DNA of 64,000 bases from assembly GCA_950295325.1 (NCBI GenBank), contig OX485807.1, forward strand, positions 35,804,440 through 35,868,439, read 5' to 3'. Each line of letters starts with the position of its first letter. The first letter of the stretch is position 1. Shown in pieces: positions 44,634 to 56,631 of this stretch. The notes beneath the pieces were generated by a model. The model was not told the DNA's origin. It ran no database searches and saw nothing but the letters and a program-made list of their open reading frames with translations. The stretch is from Polytrichum commune (lineage: Eukaryota; Streptophyta; Polytrichopsida; Polytrichales; Polytrichaceae). Position numbers and translations under genes: made by a program.

Positions 44634-44716
44634 GTGTTGGGACGGCCTTTGGACACTTTCATTTGGGCTCTCACAATTTCATGGTCACGGCTCCTGGCTC
44701 GTGTGTGAAGTGGCCC
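44634..44716 (+). mobile_element. H1 MITE, right-end fragment
   Basis: It starts at GTGTTGGGACGGCCTTTGG and ends TCGTGTGTGAAGTGGCCC, followed by TAA. It matches the last 85 bases of copy a (26014-26496). The left part is missing, so this is a truncated copy. Confidence 0.8.
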
Positions 44717-44719
44717 TAA

Positions 44720-46590
44720 GTATCATGTAGTCTAGCCGCATAGACTCATTATTTTTCTGAATAAGTTGGCCATGTGGGACCCTACAGATTCTTATGTGGA
44801 ATAGACGTTTCAACTTTGGATACTCAAACCCATTGCCCTCTTTGGTATAGGTAGTGCCCTCTCGGTTACAACTTTGCAACACATATAAAATCATTGATCA
44901 AAATGGCTAATGTCAATTATTGCCACTACTGAGTAGCAACGTTGCAATCATTGATGCCACCCAAAACAACTCGAGATGTGTAACATGATACATGTGTGGA
45001 ATACGACGTTTTACAAGTCATTTCATGCTTAAGGCCAAACCCTAATTGGGTGGGCATTTTGCTTGGCCTTGGGAACAACACATGGTGGTGCTGGATTCTT
45101 GTGTGGGCGTTGGTCTCCTTTTTTGGAAAGAATCGAACCAAATTCATAGAAAAACAACTTAACCTAGTCAGGCACTCAAATTTGGGAGGTATTAAGGTTG
45201 GTGATTAAATGGGAAAGGGGGGGGGGGGGTGGGGGAGGCAATTTTTGACAAAGTTTTTGCAAGTTTTTGATATTTGACACGCAAAAACCCGCACAAAAGT
45301 AAAATGCGTGTCAATTGACATGCTGTCTTTAGATTTTGACATTTAGTGTGACTTGTGAAGAAAAAATCACACGTCAATTGACACATTAAAAATTTAAATG
45401 ACACGTACTACTAGACATATGACATTGAGGTGACATTTTAGGAGAAAATGTAGATGTCAATTGACATTCATTTTTGTTCTGAAAATGTCACGTGACACTT
45501 TGGATTTGAAGATGAACGTCACATGAAATTTGTCAAACATACACATGAGGGGGGGGGGGGGGGACAACTTCCAATGGAGTACCATCGCACCAAATATTAA
45601 TAAACTCAATCTTAAGAGTTGCATGGCTTTCTACACTTCTAAATTCTATGAATCTCGTAGTGTGTGCCTTGTATGGGCCAAGTCTGCATAGACGCTGTCA
45701 CTCCAAGCCCTACAACTAATATTCTTCTTCTTCTTCTTCTTCTTCTTCTTCTTTAGACATAAGCCAACATCAATAGCGAATCGTGAACCGCAAAGAAACA
45801 CCCTTATGGAGGGGAGGTGGAACCCCTCAAGCACCACATGTTCTGTGAAAAACACAAGAGATAAATAGCTCCAAACTAGTGTTGGACTGGTATCATCTTT
45901 TATGAGAGAGAGAGAGAGAGAGATGCTTCACCTTGATCATATTAGTGAGCTCGTATGTGAACCCATAACAAGTTTAATAAGCATGGCTATTTGAGTATCT
46001 ACAATGAGGGTTCCTTCTTTTTATTAATAGGGTATGAATCTATTTTAGAATTAGACACCATTTGGGTCTATATATCATGCAAGAATTTTCATATACCTAA
46101 GTAATGTTGTCATAGTATCAATATGATTTAGAATGGTATTGACCCAAACAATAATGAGACAATTTCTAAATGAACTCAACAGTCAAACATATGTGTGGAG
46201 TTGGAAGTGCCCACAATAACACCACGTAACTTAGCCGGTAGTAGACCGAGTGATCACATGAATGAAAATAGATACCATGTTATTTACATACAAGGTCCCT
46301 AAGCCCCTTAAATACTATGCCATTCGAATTGAATTGGCCAATAGGGAGATATGGAGGGAATTTAAGGTTAAAGGAACATAAATAAGAGGGGAAGTAGAAG
46401 TTATTCAAATGAAATGCAAGGGGATAATATTCAAAGGTAGATTTTATCACCTTGCATTATGTGAAGAAAATCCAAAGTTTGTCTAGGTGGTAATGTCATG
46501 CTAGGCATTCGACAAATGGCTTTCATGCCTTGAAGTGGGAACATGTTTAGTAGAGCTCAAGATGGTCTTGTTCACAAAGAACCTCCTCCC
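44720..46590. other. Intergenic with simple repeats
   Basis: It holds G-runs at about 45219-45230 and 45549-45563, (TTC)n at 45722-45753, and (GA)n at 45904-45922. Around 45300-45480 the palindrome GTCAATTGAC occurs three times. No gene was recognised. Confidence 0.5.
45722..45922. repeat. Microsatellites (TTC)n and (GA)n
   Basis: (TTC)n at 45722-45753 and (GA)n at 45904-45922. Similar simple tracts in the window are (GTA)n at 26897-26932, (TA)n at about 60420-60440 and 60812-60832, (GA)n at about 60832-60854, and G-runs near 25438, 27340, 33534, 45219 and 45549. Confidence 0.9.
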
Positions 46591-46999
46591 CACGGGGAGG
46601 TCACTTCATTGTCAAGTTGACACCACGTGCGGACAAAGTTTGCTACCCCTATATTACATGCCATATATAATTTTAAAATTTATGATATTTTTTCTACATA
46701 TACATAACCATTGATAGTATCTTTTGTATACTTTTTTGAATTTTTTATTCATCTTTATTTTTTTAGTAATTGTTTTAGTTCAATTCTATGTCATTCTAGT
46801 TAGAAATGGTATGTTTTATGGAAAAAACAAATCATCAAATTTAGTTACCACTTTTAACTACGTCATAGGTACTGTGTATATCTACTCATGAAAAAAAATT
46901 GATAAAATTTTGACCCATTTTGGTGGTGCAACTTACCAAAAGAAGATTTTTTTTGGTCGCACGTGGTGTTCAACTTGACAATGGAGTGATCTACCCGTG
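46591..46999. mobile_element. hAT-type MITE with 8-bp duplication CTCCTCCC
   Basis: Inverted ends of about 44 bp begin CACGGGGAGGTCACTTCATT on the left and CACGGGTAGATCACTCCATT (inverse) on the right, and include GTCAAGTTGA-CACCACGTGCG. An exact CTCCTCCC flanks both sides (46583-46590 and 47000-47007), the hAT hallmark. The 409-bp AT-rich interior has no coding capacity. Confidence 0.85.
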
Positions 47000-47007
47000 C
47001 TCCTCCC

Positions 47008-48163
47008 AACATCTCCTTCAAATTTTGTTTTGTCTCCATAAGGTAGGAGCACCTTAAATCAAGAAGTTAAGGTATTTGGTATACATGTGGCAGTTGTATC
47101 AACCAAAAGAAAAATTGTCAAGTAGAAGAAAGATAACCATGTGTATTTGCAAAAAACAATTTAACCCCCTCTCCCAATATTGAAATAAACACAAGTTTTT
47201 GAAGTGAAAGCTGTGTTGGCACCCAGAACTGTTAGGGGGCCTTGATGTTCACACGGTGAACATTCTCATATCAACATATGCTATTACGCAAATCTCAAGG
47301 GTGTTGGTTATGGGCGTTGTCTTGGTTTAAGGTGCTCCTACCTAAGTCTAGCACTCCCTTTTGTATGATTTTTTGAGGTCTTTCCAATGATACCGAGCTT
47401 GCTTCTTGACTCTTCCTTCAGATGCAACGACCATTCCAAGATTAGCTACTACTCATACTTTTTATAAATATAGAAAATAACAATTCCTCTCTTGCTTAAG
47501 ATACGAAGGAAATTTCCCACTAATAACCATATGTCTAACTCTTTTACTTATTGCATAGAGGCCCATGCCACATTTAGGTACGTGCACATGTTTAATATTC
47601 ACCATAAATGATTGCTACATCCATGTTAAACAATAATGACAATAACATGCTTACTTCTTTGTTTGGGATGTTCATATTGTTAAGGCTTGTAGTCCGCTCT
47701 CATGGCTTACCCAAAAGGAACCACATTACAACATAACACTTGCTCCACAACCTAGCTTTGTAAAGCGGGTTTACACATGAGTCTAAGAGTCTATGTCCAA
47801 GGGTGAAACGCCTCTCATTTAATTTTAGAATAAAGAGGATTTGAGAAATCAATGAAGTTCACAAAAATTTAAGCAACGTAGATAGTTGTAGTGATGAAGT
47901 TGGTAAAAAGTTGTGGGTAGCTTAAAAAACATTGAATATGTTTGGGACAATCCATGAAAGTTTTTTGTGTGACCCTCCAAATAACAACATTATATGGCAA
48001 CATGCAAAACATTATTTGGACAACCTGATAATTTGGATGTATGCCTAATTTAAGACGTAGAGAAGGTCCGCTCACATAATAAGCATACTCAAGAATCAGC
48101 TTCACTCTGAAGCACACTAACAATGTGGTTTGCATCATATCTCAAATAGGATTATGGGGTCTA
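47008..48163. other. Intergenic, no gene recognised
   Basis: Near 47763 GTAAAGCGGGTTTACACATGAG resembles a Harbinger-type MITE end, a probable fragment. The 89-codon frame at 48138-47869 (minus) is not recognisable. Confidence 0.4.
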
Positions 48164-48314
48164 GAACACACTTCCCATTTGACACGGGTGATCATTAAGA
48201 CACAACTTTATTTACAAGTGTCGAGTCCAATCTATGACAATCATATACTTGACTTGACACTTGTAAATGAAGTTGTCTCTTAATGGCTATCCGTGTCAAG
48301 TGGGAAGTGTGTTC
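48164..48314. mobile_element. Hairpin MITE, near-perfect inverted repeat
   Basis: The left arm GAACACACTTCCCATTTGAC...CATTAAGACACAACTTTATTTACAAGTGTC-AG is inverse to the right arm CT-GACACTTGTAAATGAAGTTGTCTCTTAATG...GTCAAGTGGGAAGTGTGTTC. The arms are about 60 bp around a short loop (AATCTATGACAATCATA). TA flanks it. Relatives lie at 41149 and 50520. A transcript would fold into a long hairpin. Confidence 0.75.
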
Positions 48315-49210
48315 TAAGCCCACATATCCTAGTGTTGTGTATCTCTTTTCTCTCTTAATATTACAGTCACCCTCTCGGTAATCAACAAACATACAAATTT
48401 AGTCCATTGATCAGATACTAAGAGTAGCATTAGTCAACACATACCTTCAATTGGGTGTTCCACAAAATCTTGGGAATACAATCACAACATCTTGCAAAAA
48501 AAATTAGTCCACGCTACACAATGTCCACATGACGATGTAGGAAGACCTTTAATATGCTGAGTAATGTTATGATGAGTGCAAAAACAATGGCTTCGAATAC
48601 CTAACTTAACTACAAAACTTGCAATCCATGTACGGAAGATTCACAAGACCAATCTAACACTTTGAGGTGTTTGTCGAGTCAAATGACATCTTTAATGTCA
48701 ATTCCCACTCGCTTGGAACATGCGGATCCATGGCCCATCCACGTGCAAGCAAACAAACAAAGGTGAGCTCTTTCCTTTTGGTTATCTCGGTGTTCGGGGA
48801 TATTGGTAGTTGAACTTAAGGTATGAAGACGGTGGTCGGTTGGAACATCCGGACCCTTTCCACGGCAATCATTGACGTTTGTGAATATATGTGGAGCTCT
48901 AGGGTTTTCAAAAGCTTGTCTCCAATTCAACCACATTGAGAGCACCATAAGGCTTGTAGGTCAAGAAAGAAACCCTTAAGTTAACCCTTTATTGGCCATG
49001 GGGACCGCTCAGGAAAGTATTACACTAAATATTGTATTCAGTGTCACCAATTCTATTGGCTCACTCAATACTAAATTGTGAACTGCACGTGTAATGACAC
49101 CAACACTAAATGTAAACCTAAAAGTATTCGAAGTAGTTCTCAACACAAGTCCCGAGCCTCACCTCCAAAAGTGATGTCATGTAGGCATTCATGTCATACT
49201 TGGGACCAGT
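48315..49210. other. Intergenic with a CACTAAATATTG repeat
   Basis: At 49020-49125 a block (CACTAAATATTGTATTCAGTGTCACCAATTCTA...CACCAACACTAAATGTAAACC) matches 59022-59115. An unrecognised 89-codon minus-strand frame lies at 48948-48679. Confidence 0.45.
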
Positions 49211-49429
49211 GATCGGGGAGATTTTTGGACATTATCGGTTGAGATCCTAGTGTTTGCAAGTCCAACCGATTACATGTTGACATCCTTCGGTTTTGCTTTA
49301 TTAAATTTGGGGTATATTTTACAAATTCCTCTAAAATGATCGGTAATTTTATTGTAGTCTTGAACTTCAGCCGGTTATTTCTCAAACTCAACATGTTCAT
49401 CTGAAACTAACTGCCGGTTCTCCCCGATC
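49211..49429. mobile_element. MITE with GATCGGGGAGA ends
   Basis: GATCGGGGAG at the left is exactly inverse to CTCCCCGATC at the right. Interior phrases (ACCGATTACATGTTG, CCTCTAAAATGATCGG, CGGTTATTTCTCAAACTCAAC) are inverse to those at 39305-39480, 55945-56120 and 56640-56815. The duplication is not clear. Confidence 0.65.
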
Positions 49430-49444
49430 ATAGCTTGGGACTTA

Positions 49445-49942
49445 GGACCACTTCACACACAAGCCAAGGGCCATGACCATGAAATTGTGAGAGCCAAAGA
49501 GAAATTGTCCAAAGGCCGTTCCAAGACACTTCCGAAATCATGTAGTGTGGTCATGGACCCTCGAGTGTAGTGTGAAGTCATATGTGACCAGGCCCTCAAT
49601 CAAATGTTATTTCAATGAATTTCTATTCATGCGGTCCTCACACATGATAAAATAGAATAAACCAACAGTTGTGAGCGTTCGGAGTGCCATGATCACCTGG
49701 TTTTGTGGTAGGCCTACCTCTAAGAGGTGGTTTTTGTAAATAGTCCAAGTGACCATGAAACATGATCCATTTGATATCATGAAGGAATTCATGTAGACTT
49801 TACATCCATCTTGCATTCACATAGACTGTTGGTCCCTCAAGTGTAGTGTGAAGCGAACTTGGATTGGCTCTGCCTTTTCCACCGATGAGAGTGCTTGAAG
49901 TGCAATGGTCACGGGCTCTCAGTCTCATGTGTGAAGTGGCCC
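49445..49942 (-). mobile_element. Harbinger-type MITE family H1, copy c
   Basis: It is inverted relative to copies a and b. It begins GGACCACTTCACACAC and ends CATGTGTGAAGTGGCCC, flanked by TTA at 49442-49444 and 49943-49945. All interior landmarks are present in inverse order. A further TGTGAAGTGG...AACTGGCCCTAAG piece follows to 50068 and may be a second, degraded copy end. Confidence 0.9.
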
Positions 49943-50068
49943 TTAGGAGTTGGAACCCCGTGTGAAGTGGTAAGTCCCAACTTCCATGTTCTTAGCGATT
50001 GAGATTGCATGGATTGATCTCAAGTGAATTGGGACTTAGGACTTGGGACCCCAAGTGAACTGGCCCTA

Positions 50069-50519
50069 AGAATATTATTATCATTCCAAAGCTGAGTGGC
50101 AAGGAAGCCCAATTAGAGCATGCCCACAACCTCAAATTGGACCTTTTCAATGGCCATATAACAAGCCACATTGGCCGTCTTAGATCTAACACACCCATTA
50201 CTAACCCTTTCATGGCCATGTTACGAGGCACATTGGGTTTAAAACTTCAACCTTAACATCACTAACCTCCGACTCGGCCAACTTCATCACTCTTCGTTCA
50301 TTAATCAACCGATATCTCAAGTCAAGGTACCACTAAGGTTCATCACACTTATGCCCGTTTTTTTTTCTTTTTCTAGGATTGAGTTTTTACAAGTACAATT
50401 GTCATCTTACAACACTCATAACATACAAAACTCGCATCCATTGTTGGGCTATGCCAACCTTGATTCATACAAGTTGATTACCAATTTGCTTATTGACACA
50501 AACTAGAAACCGTGGTCCA
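50069..50519. other. Intergenic, no gene recognised
   Basis: TGGCCATATAACAAGCCACATTGG and TGGCCATGTTACGAGGCACATTGG (about 50150 and 50212) are a local 60-bp direct repeat. No coding signal was found. Confidence 0.4.
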
Positions 50520-50660
50520 AGAGCTCACTTCCCATTTGAAATAAGCGGTTATTAGGACTTGCTCCCACTGACAAGAGTCGAATGCAATCTATGATAATTG
50601 TGTAAATTGAGATGAAGGCTATTTCATGAGCATGCTCATGTCAGTCTACACATGTTTGGG
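50520..50660. mobile_element. Hairpin MITE family, partial copy
   Basis: GAGCTCACTTCCCATTTGAAATAAGC, then GACAAGAGTCGAATGCAATCTATGATAATTG, match the left arm and loop of 48164-48314. The right arm is diverged. Confidence 0.5.
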
Positions 50661-52997
50661 TAATTCTATTTTTGTGAAGTAGGTCCCTACGATCAAGTTG
50701 TTTTTTTCACAAGTACGATAAGGGAAAAAAAATTTCAAACCTTGAGTAGTTAAATTTTGTATGGGCTACTTTAACTATCCAGACTGCATGGGGATAAGAT
50801 TAAACTTAAGTACAATACTTCACGGGTCTAACTTCTACACTGATATGTGGAAATGGGCTGCCTTGGCAAATAAATTGTTTATTTACCATGCAAATTGCCT
50901 CGGTGAAAAAACTATATCACAAGAATATTTATCTTCAAGTAAATTAGTATAAGGAGTTTGAAAGATTAGATTGTCCATTGAGGCTAACCCTTTCCATTAG
51001 GATGTGTCATTTCTTTAATAGCCATGTTTTTTCAAAACAAAGGCCAAGTCCAATGATGATAAGGAAGTCTAATGTAGAACCAAAAGAAAAAACTGAACAA
51101 AAAATAAGCACATTGGATTTCAATTAGATTCCAATTATTCCAATAGGTTACTAATGACAAGAATACTTGCACCCTTTGAAGTTATTTTGTTGAAATTTGG
51201 ATATGATGAATGCATCATAGTTTCTATGCAAAGTGTGGTTTCTAGCAACCACAACTTGTTATTGAAAATTTAATTTACTCGTGTAGTTAATTTGACTATT
51301 TACATATAATCTCTTACATATTTATATTTATTTATTGAACGTATACAAACTTTAATTAAAATTTCATATTGACATTCAAATACTTGCAATTGCCTAAGAG
51401 TGAATCAACATTGTAACAGATTCTTCTCCAAAATGTTTATACGTGATGCAACATGCATACAAGTATAGAAGCCCATATGAAATTAGATTTAGTGGATGTT
51501 GAAGATAAATGATTGTTTGAAGGGTGGTTGATAAAGCCACCCAGGTTGGGGAAGACATGTAATTTTTCAAAACTATGGTATGTTATTGAGCATAGTGGCC
51601 ATGCAAACACATTCCAAATCTTAAGAAAATGGATTTTAAGAGGCCATAGGGTTGCTAGATAGTATGTACCAACTAGATGATTAACCACCCCCTACCAATT
51701 GTCGTCAGCCCTCCTCCCAAGTCACACCTCAACCTTTCAAAGCAATCTTCCACAACATGACATCATCTCAATTTGCCCCATGGCCTTGCTGTCATTTTTT
51801 GAAAGTTCTTTCATCATGCATAAACAAATGTTGAAACTTGGGTTATGGAAAGAAATCGATGTCTATTAACCAAGGTATATGTTTAAATCATGGAGGTACG
51901 ACACATGTTTAGTGAGGGGCTTGTGGACTCTTGATTTTACAGAAGGGCATGGGTAATACGTATGGGCTTAAAGGAAAGAACAAATGATTGGTCATCACAT
52001 TCTACATTTTCTTTGCATTTAATCCAAGTCATATCACAACCCCACTTGCCACTAAATAAATCGTGTACTATCAAATTTAACCTCCTATATGCAAGAAGCT
52101 TATAAAGAAAGGAAAAAAAATGGTATACATACTAATGGCATGTTGGAAATGGACTCATGCATTTAACCTAAAGTTTAAAAAAATGAATGTGATTAATTCC
52201 TCCACTATATATTCCAAATATAAAGTTGAAATAAACAAACCTTTATCACATATAGATCCACTCTCACTTTCCAATGAGAAAGTCATTGAACATTTTTTCA
52301 TCCATAACATGTAACTCAATGATTGCATGAAACAAACAAAGACAAGTTCACAATAAGTTAGCCACGTTGTGGAGAGCAAAACTCATGGGAGCCCATGAGC
52401 GTTCCAAAGCCTCCAGTTTATGAAAATCTAGAAGCCAAATGCAAACCCAATCAAGGATGGAGAGTACAATCATTAAGGAATATAACCATATGATAATCAT
52501 GAACAAAAACGTGAATTGGATGAAACTAACATATTTACTGTCAATGTTTCTTGAACCGTAGGGCTCCCTTTTTAACATCTACCTTCTCTTCAAAATTCTT
52601 AATAGCTTACTTAAATCTACAAACTAAATAAAAAAGAAAACCTCTCCTTGATGTATAATATGTACGCTAATGCCTCAATTGACACCCATTCTTACACTCA
52701 CATGGTATGAAGAGTCCACCCCTTGGCAAGGCGGCAGGGGCATTCGCAAATATGTATTTTAAAAAATTGAGTTAGAGTAAAAGGCAAAACCCCTCAAACA
52801 TAGTTTCACAAAGAAAGGATAATCAATACATAGTCTTGTCTTCAAAGAGATATTGATTCATGAGCAAATTATCCTTGCAAAGTTCGCAAAAGGTATTAAT
52901 AAACACACATTAACATTTCAAAACAAAAAAAAATTCAATTTGGTAGCTCATGTTGACTATGTTGTTTATTCTTAGATTGATAATCTATTTAGGCTAT
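50661..52997. other. AT-rich intergenic DNA
   Basis: No repeats with definable ends and no recognisable coding frames. The strongest features are AT-rich low-complexity tracts around 51290-51370. Confidence 0.5.
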
Positions 52998-53006
52998 GCA
53001 TTGCAT

Positions 53007-54204
53007 GGGAGGACGTTAAGTTCCTCCCCACGAACGTTTCGGGGGAGGAATATCCGGGCAGTGCAGCCGCCCGTCAGATTTTCTGGACCCGACCGAAAAT
53101 TGTTGCCCATCCACCCGACTTCGAAAAAATCATTGTCCTTGCATTTTTGAAGGCCACTTATCCACAAATCCCATATTGAGTGCACTTCATCTTCAAGATC
53201 CCAAATCCAATATGTATGTTCACTTCCATCAAGTAAGTAAGCAATTGACTTGGATTTCATTTTCAAAGTGAAACCGCCAATAAAGCATGTAATTAACTTG
53301 GAAGTCAAAAATATTACAAAATCCTCATTAGCATTGAGGTTATAATTTTTGTGACTTACCATTGAAAGGGACTTTGTCATTCTGAAATGGAACTAAAATT
53401 AATGATATATTTTTAATATGTTAAATAATATAGTCTAGTTAATACCTTCTACTTTCACAAAGTATTCATATGCATTTAAATTAATTAAGTGTGATTGAAT
53501 GTAATTAAGTCTAATTAGTTATGATTAATCCTAATTAAGCCTAATTAATTATAAATTATATTTACTGGATTTAATTCCATTAATTCATGATTAATTCCAG
53601 TAAGTACATTTTATAGTTAATTAGGCTTAATTATTTTGGTTAGCATGTTTTCTGATTTAATTGGGGTTAATTAGAATTAATCAGGATTAATCAAAATTTA
53701 TTAGACTTAGTTGCATTCAATCACACTTAATTAGTTTAAATGCGTATGAAAACTTTGTGATAGTAGAAGGTACTAACTATCAAATATAATAAACATTAAG
53801 AATAAATCATTAATTTAAGTTCCATTTTAGGATGACAAAGTCCCTTTCAATGGTAAGTCACAAAATTATAACCTCAATACTAATGAGGATTTTGTAATAT
53901 TTTTGACTTCCAAGTTAATTACATGCTTTATTGGCGGTTTCACTTTGAAAATGAAATCCAAGTCAATTGCTTACTTACTCGATGGAAGTGAGCATACATA
54001 TTGGATCTGGAACCTTGAAGATGAAGTGCACTCAATATGGGATTTGTGGATAAGTGGCCTTCAAGAATGCAAGGACAATGATTTTTTCAAAGTCGGGCGG
54101 GTGGGCAACAGTTTTCGGTCGGGTCCAGAAAATCCGACGGACTGTTGCCCCTGCCCGAATATTCCTCCCCCGAAACGTTCGTGGGGGGGAACTTAACGTC
54201 CCCC
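53007..54204. mobile_element. MULE-like foldback element, 1.2 kb, 9-bp duplication
   Basis: Two arms of nearly 600 bp form an inverted repeat around a centre near 53583-53605. GCATTGCAT flanks both ends (52998-53006 and 54205-54213), a 9-bp duplication typical of Mutator-like elements. The ends are GGGAGGACGTTAAGTTCC on the left and GGGGGACGTTAAGTTCCC (inverse) on the right. About 230 bases compared by eye across the arms differ at about 8 sites. Each arm reads outward from near the centre, as a frame containing GGFTLKMKSKSIAYLLDGSE and HSIWDLWISGLQ (53380-52994 minus; 53903-54196 plus). A one-base loss (AAAA for AAAAA) breaks the first part of the frame in the right arm. AATGGTAAGT at the start looks like a donor site. 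The central 300 bases are AT-rich with repeated CTAATTAAG words. Confidence 0.8.
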
Positions 54205-54213
54205 GCATTGCAT

Positions 54214-55924
54214 GGCATTGCATAACATTATCATAACATTTTTCATCACTCATTGTTCATGGTTTGAGAAGTTTCTTTGTAGGATCTTGCTTTCATTACA
54301 ATATATGTCATGTCTAGATTATTTCTTCTATACCCGTGATTGTTTACAACCATGAAACCTATACATGCATGTGTCCATGTGAAGATTTTATTCCTTCTTA
54401 AATGACCATACCCCTCCCCCTTTTCCCCCAATTAAGGTTGACTAGATATCATTGAACCTGGAACAATCAATGAGTTTTGAGCAAGTATTCCAATCTTTTT
54501 ATACACATGTCTAGTTTCGGGTGTAACCACACACCCCTCAATTATAGTGTACAAATAATATATATAACCAAATTAGGCATGGTTATCTTGAGTGCTTGTG
54601 TGTTGATAGTAGAAGTGATTATTCCCATGGACATGCGATCCGGAAGTGGGAGGTCCACCAATTATAATTTTAACTAAGTCATTTTCATGATTTGATCTAG
54701 TAGTATGCCCAAACTTTTGAAAGAGTTGAAACCTTGAAATAACATTGTGTATTATGACAACATTGTTGGAGTTTTGAAGGTGTGCATAACATTATTCAGA
54801 TCCATAACAATGTTATGTGGGAATGACAATATTCCACAAAATTTTCTTGGCTACAATCAATATCATATACCACCCAATATATGGGTGTCCAATAAACACG
54901 TGTTTTAGGATGAATGAGAGGTATCATCATCTTGTGCAGTTATTCCATTTGAACAAAGCATCATAATGAACAACAACTGGATGTGTTTGGGAGATTGTTA
55001 CATAAAGCCTGGAGTGGATAAAATATTAGGATTCCACATAAATTTAGGTTTCTTTTGTGTTTGTTGTTTTTTGGCATGCAAAACCACGTGCCAAACATTG
55101 TGGGGGCCATAACACATGAAGAATGAACTTAAACATCTTAAAATAAGGCAACATGGTATAGGTAAAGTGGGTGCATGTGTGAGGAATTTTGTTGGTTGTG
55201 ATCTCTTAGAGATCAAGAGCAAGGCCAATGGTTTTGCATTTGCATTTTGCACCAAGATTTCCATTACATGCTTCAAAGCATCATTTAAGGGTTTTCGGAG
55301 CTACCTAGGTCTTAAAAAAAATGGTCATGTCAATTTACAACTCACCTGAACTTTTACCCTATGCACATGCCAAATGTTTCATTCCATTCGAACCAAGTTG
55401 TACATCACCGTTGCATAAGACCATATTTTATTTATATTTTAAACACAAATAACAATTATGAATTCTAAACTATAGACCAAGTAAACATTAACTTAGTATA
55501 CGTTGGGTACAAAAGTTAATGCACGTGATTTTCCACACATGCACAACATATTTAAGGGTAACTACCAACACATGACAACATATTGTGAGTCTTATATTTT
55601 CTCAAAAGATTGAGGTATATGTTCTCTCAATTCTTGCTAAAAAAGTCATTGGTTCTTGAGCATGTCATTGTCATATCTCCTCTAGAATCCACACTTTTGG
55701 TATGTACTTGTCGTGAAGGTTTAAATGACCAACACATCACGGCATATCACAATATTATACATATATTCTTAAAGCCAATGTTTAGTACGTCGCGATTTTA
55801 CAAGAATCTATTACATTGTCAACATCAAATATTACTAAGATGGATGATACACACCCGCAAGAGGTCAACATTTATTATAAGCCATTGTGCTCTTCGACAA
55901 TCAACAAGGAGAACTGGCCACTAG
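54214..55924. other. Intergenic, no gene recognised
   Basis: GCATTGCAT recurs once more just outside the foldback element (54216-54223 region, GGCATTGCATAAC). The remaining DNA is AT-rich with short unrecognised frames. Confidence 0.4.
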
Positions 55925-56121
55925 TTACAGATGAAGTGGTTGAGTTTGAGAAATAACCGGTTGAAGTTCGAGACTTCATGAAAATCACCCATCGTTATAG
56001 AGGAATCTATGGACTATACCTCAAATTAGTAAAGAAAAACCGAAAGATCACAACATATAACCATTTGGACTTGGGAACAATACTAGGATTTTGACTGATT
56101 ATGCCCAAAATCTCCTCAACC
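55925..56121. repeat. GGTTGAGTTTGAGAAATAACC repeat, left of MITE copy d
   Basis: It shares GAGGAATCTATGGACTATACCTC, AAAACCGAAAGATCACAACAT and AATACTAGGATTTTGACTGATTATGCCC with 56632-56815 and, in part, with 39305-39480. The H1 MITE copy d separates it from its neighbour, so the repeat was tandem before the insertion or was duplicated with it. Confidence 0.6.
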
Positions 56122-56124
56122 TAA

Positions 56125-56631
56125 GGGCCGCTTCATACACGAGACTGAGAGCCCATGACCATTACACTTCAAGCACTCTCTCATTGGTGGAAAAGGCGGA
56201 GCTGGTCCAAGTTCACTTCACACTATGCTCGAGGGACCAATGGAGTAAGTGAATGCAAGATGGATGTAAAGTCTACATGGATTCCTACATGGCATCAAAT
56301 GGATCATGTGTCATGGTCACTTGGACTACCTTCAGAAACCACTTCTTGGAGGTAGGCCTAACACAAAACCGGGAGACCATGGCACTCCAAACACTCACAA
56401 CTGTTGGTTTATTCTATCCTATCGTGTGCGAGAGCCCGCATGAATAGAACCTCATCAAAATAGCATTTGGTTGAGTGCCCGGTCACATAGGGCTTCACAC
56501 TACACTTGAGGGTCCGTGACCACACTCCCGGTACATGATTTCAGAAGTGTCTTGGGACGGCCTTTGGACACTTTCTTGTGGGCTCTCGCAATCTCATGGT
56601 CACGGCTCTTGGCTCGTGTGTGAAGTGACCC
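56125..56631 (+). mobile_element. Harbinger-type MITE family H1, copy d
   Basis: It begins GGGCCGCTTCATACACGAGA and ends TCGTGTGTGAAGTGACCC. It has TAA before (56122-56124) and TCA after. It is full-length with the standard H1 interior, so the one-base mismatch in the duplication is probably later drift. Confidence 0.88.

Noticed and set aside
52950-53150. Frames across the left end of the foldback element (plus strand)
   Set aside because: They cross the element boundary and are antisense to the better conserved arm frame.
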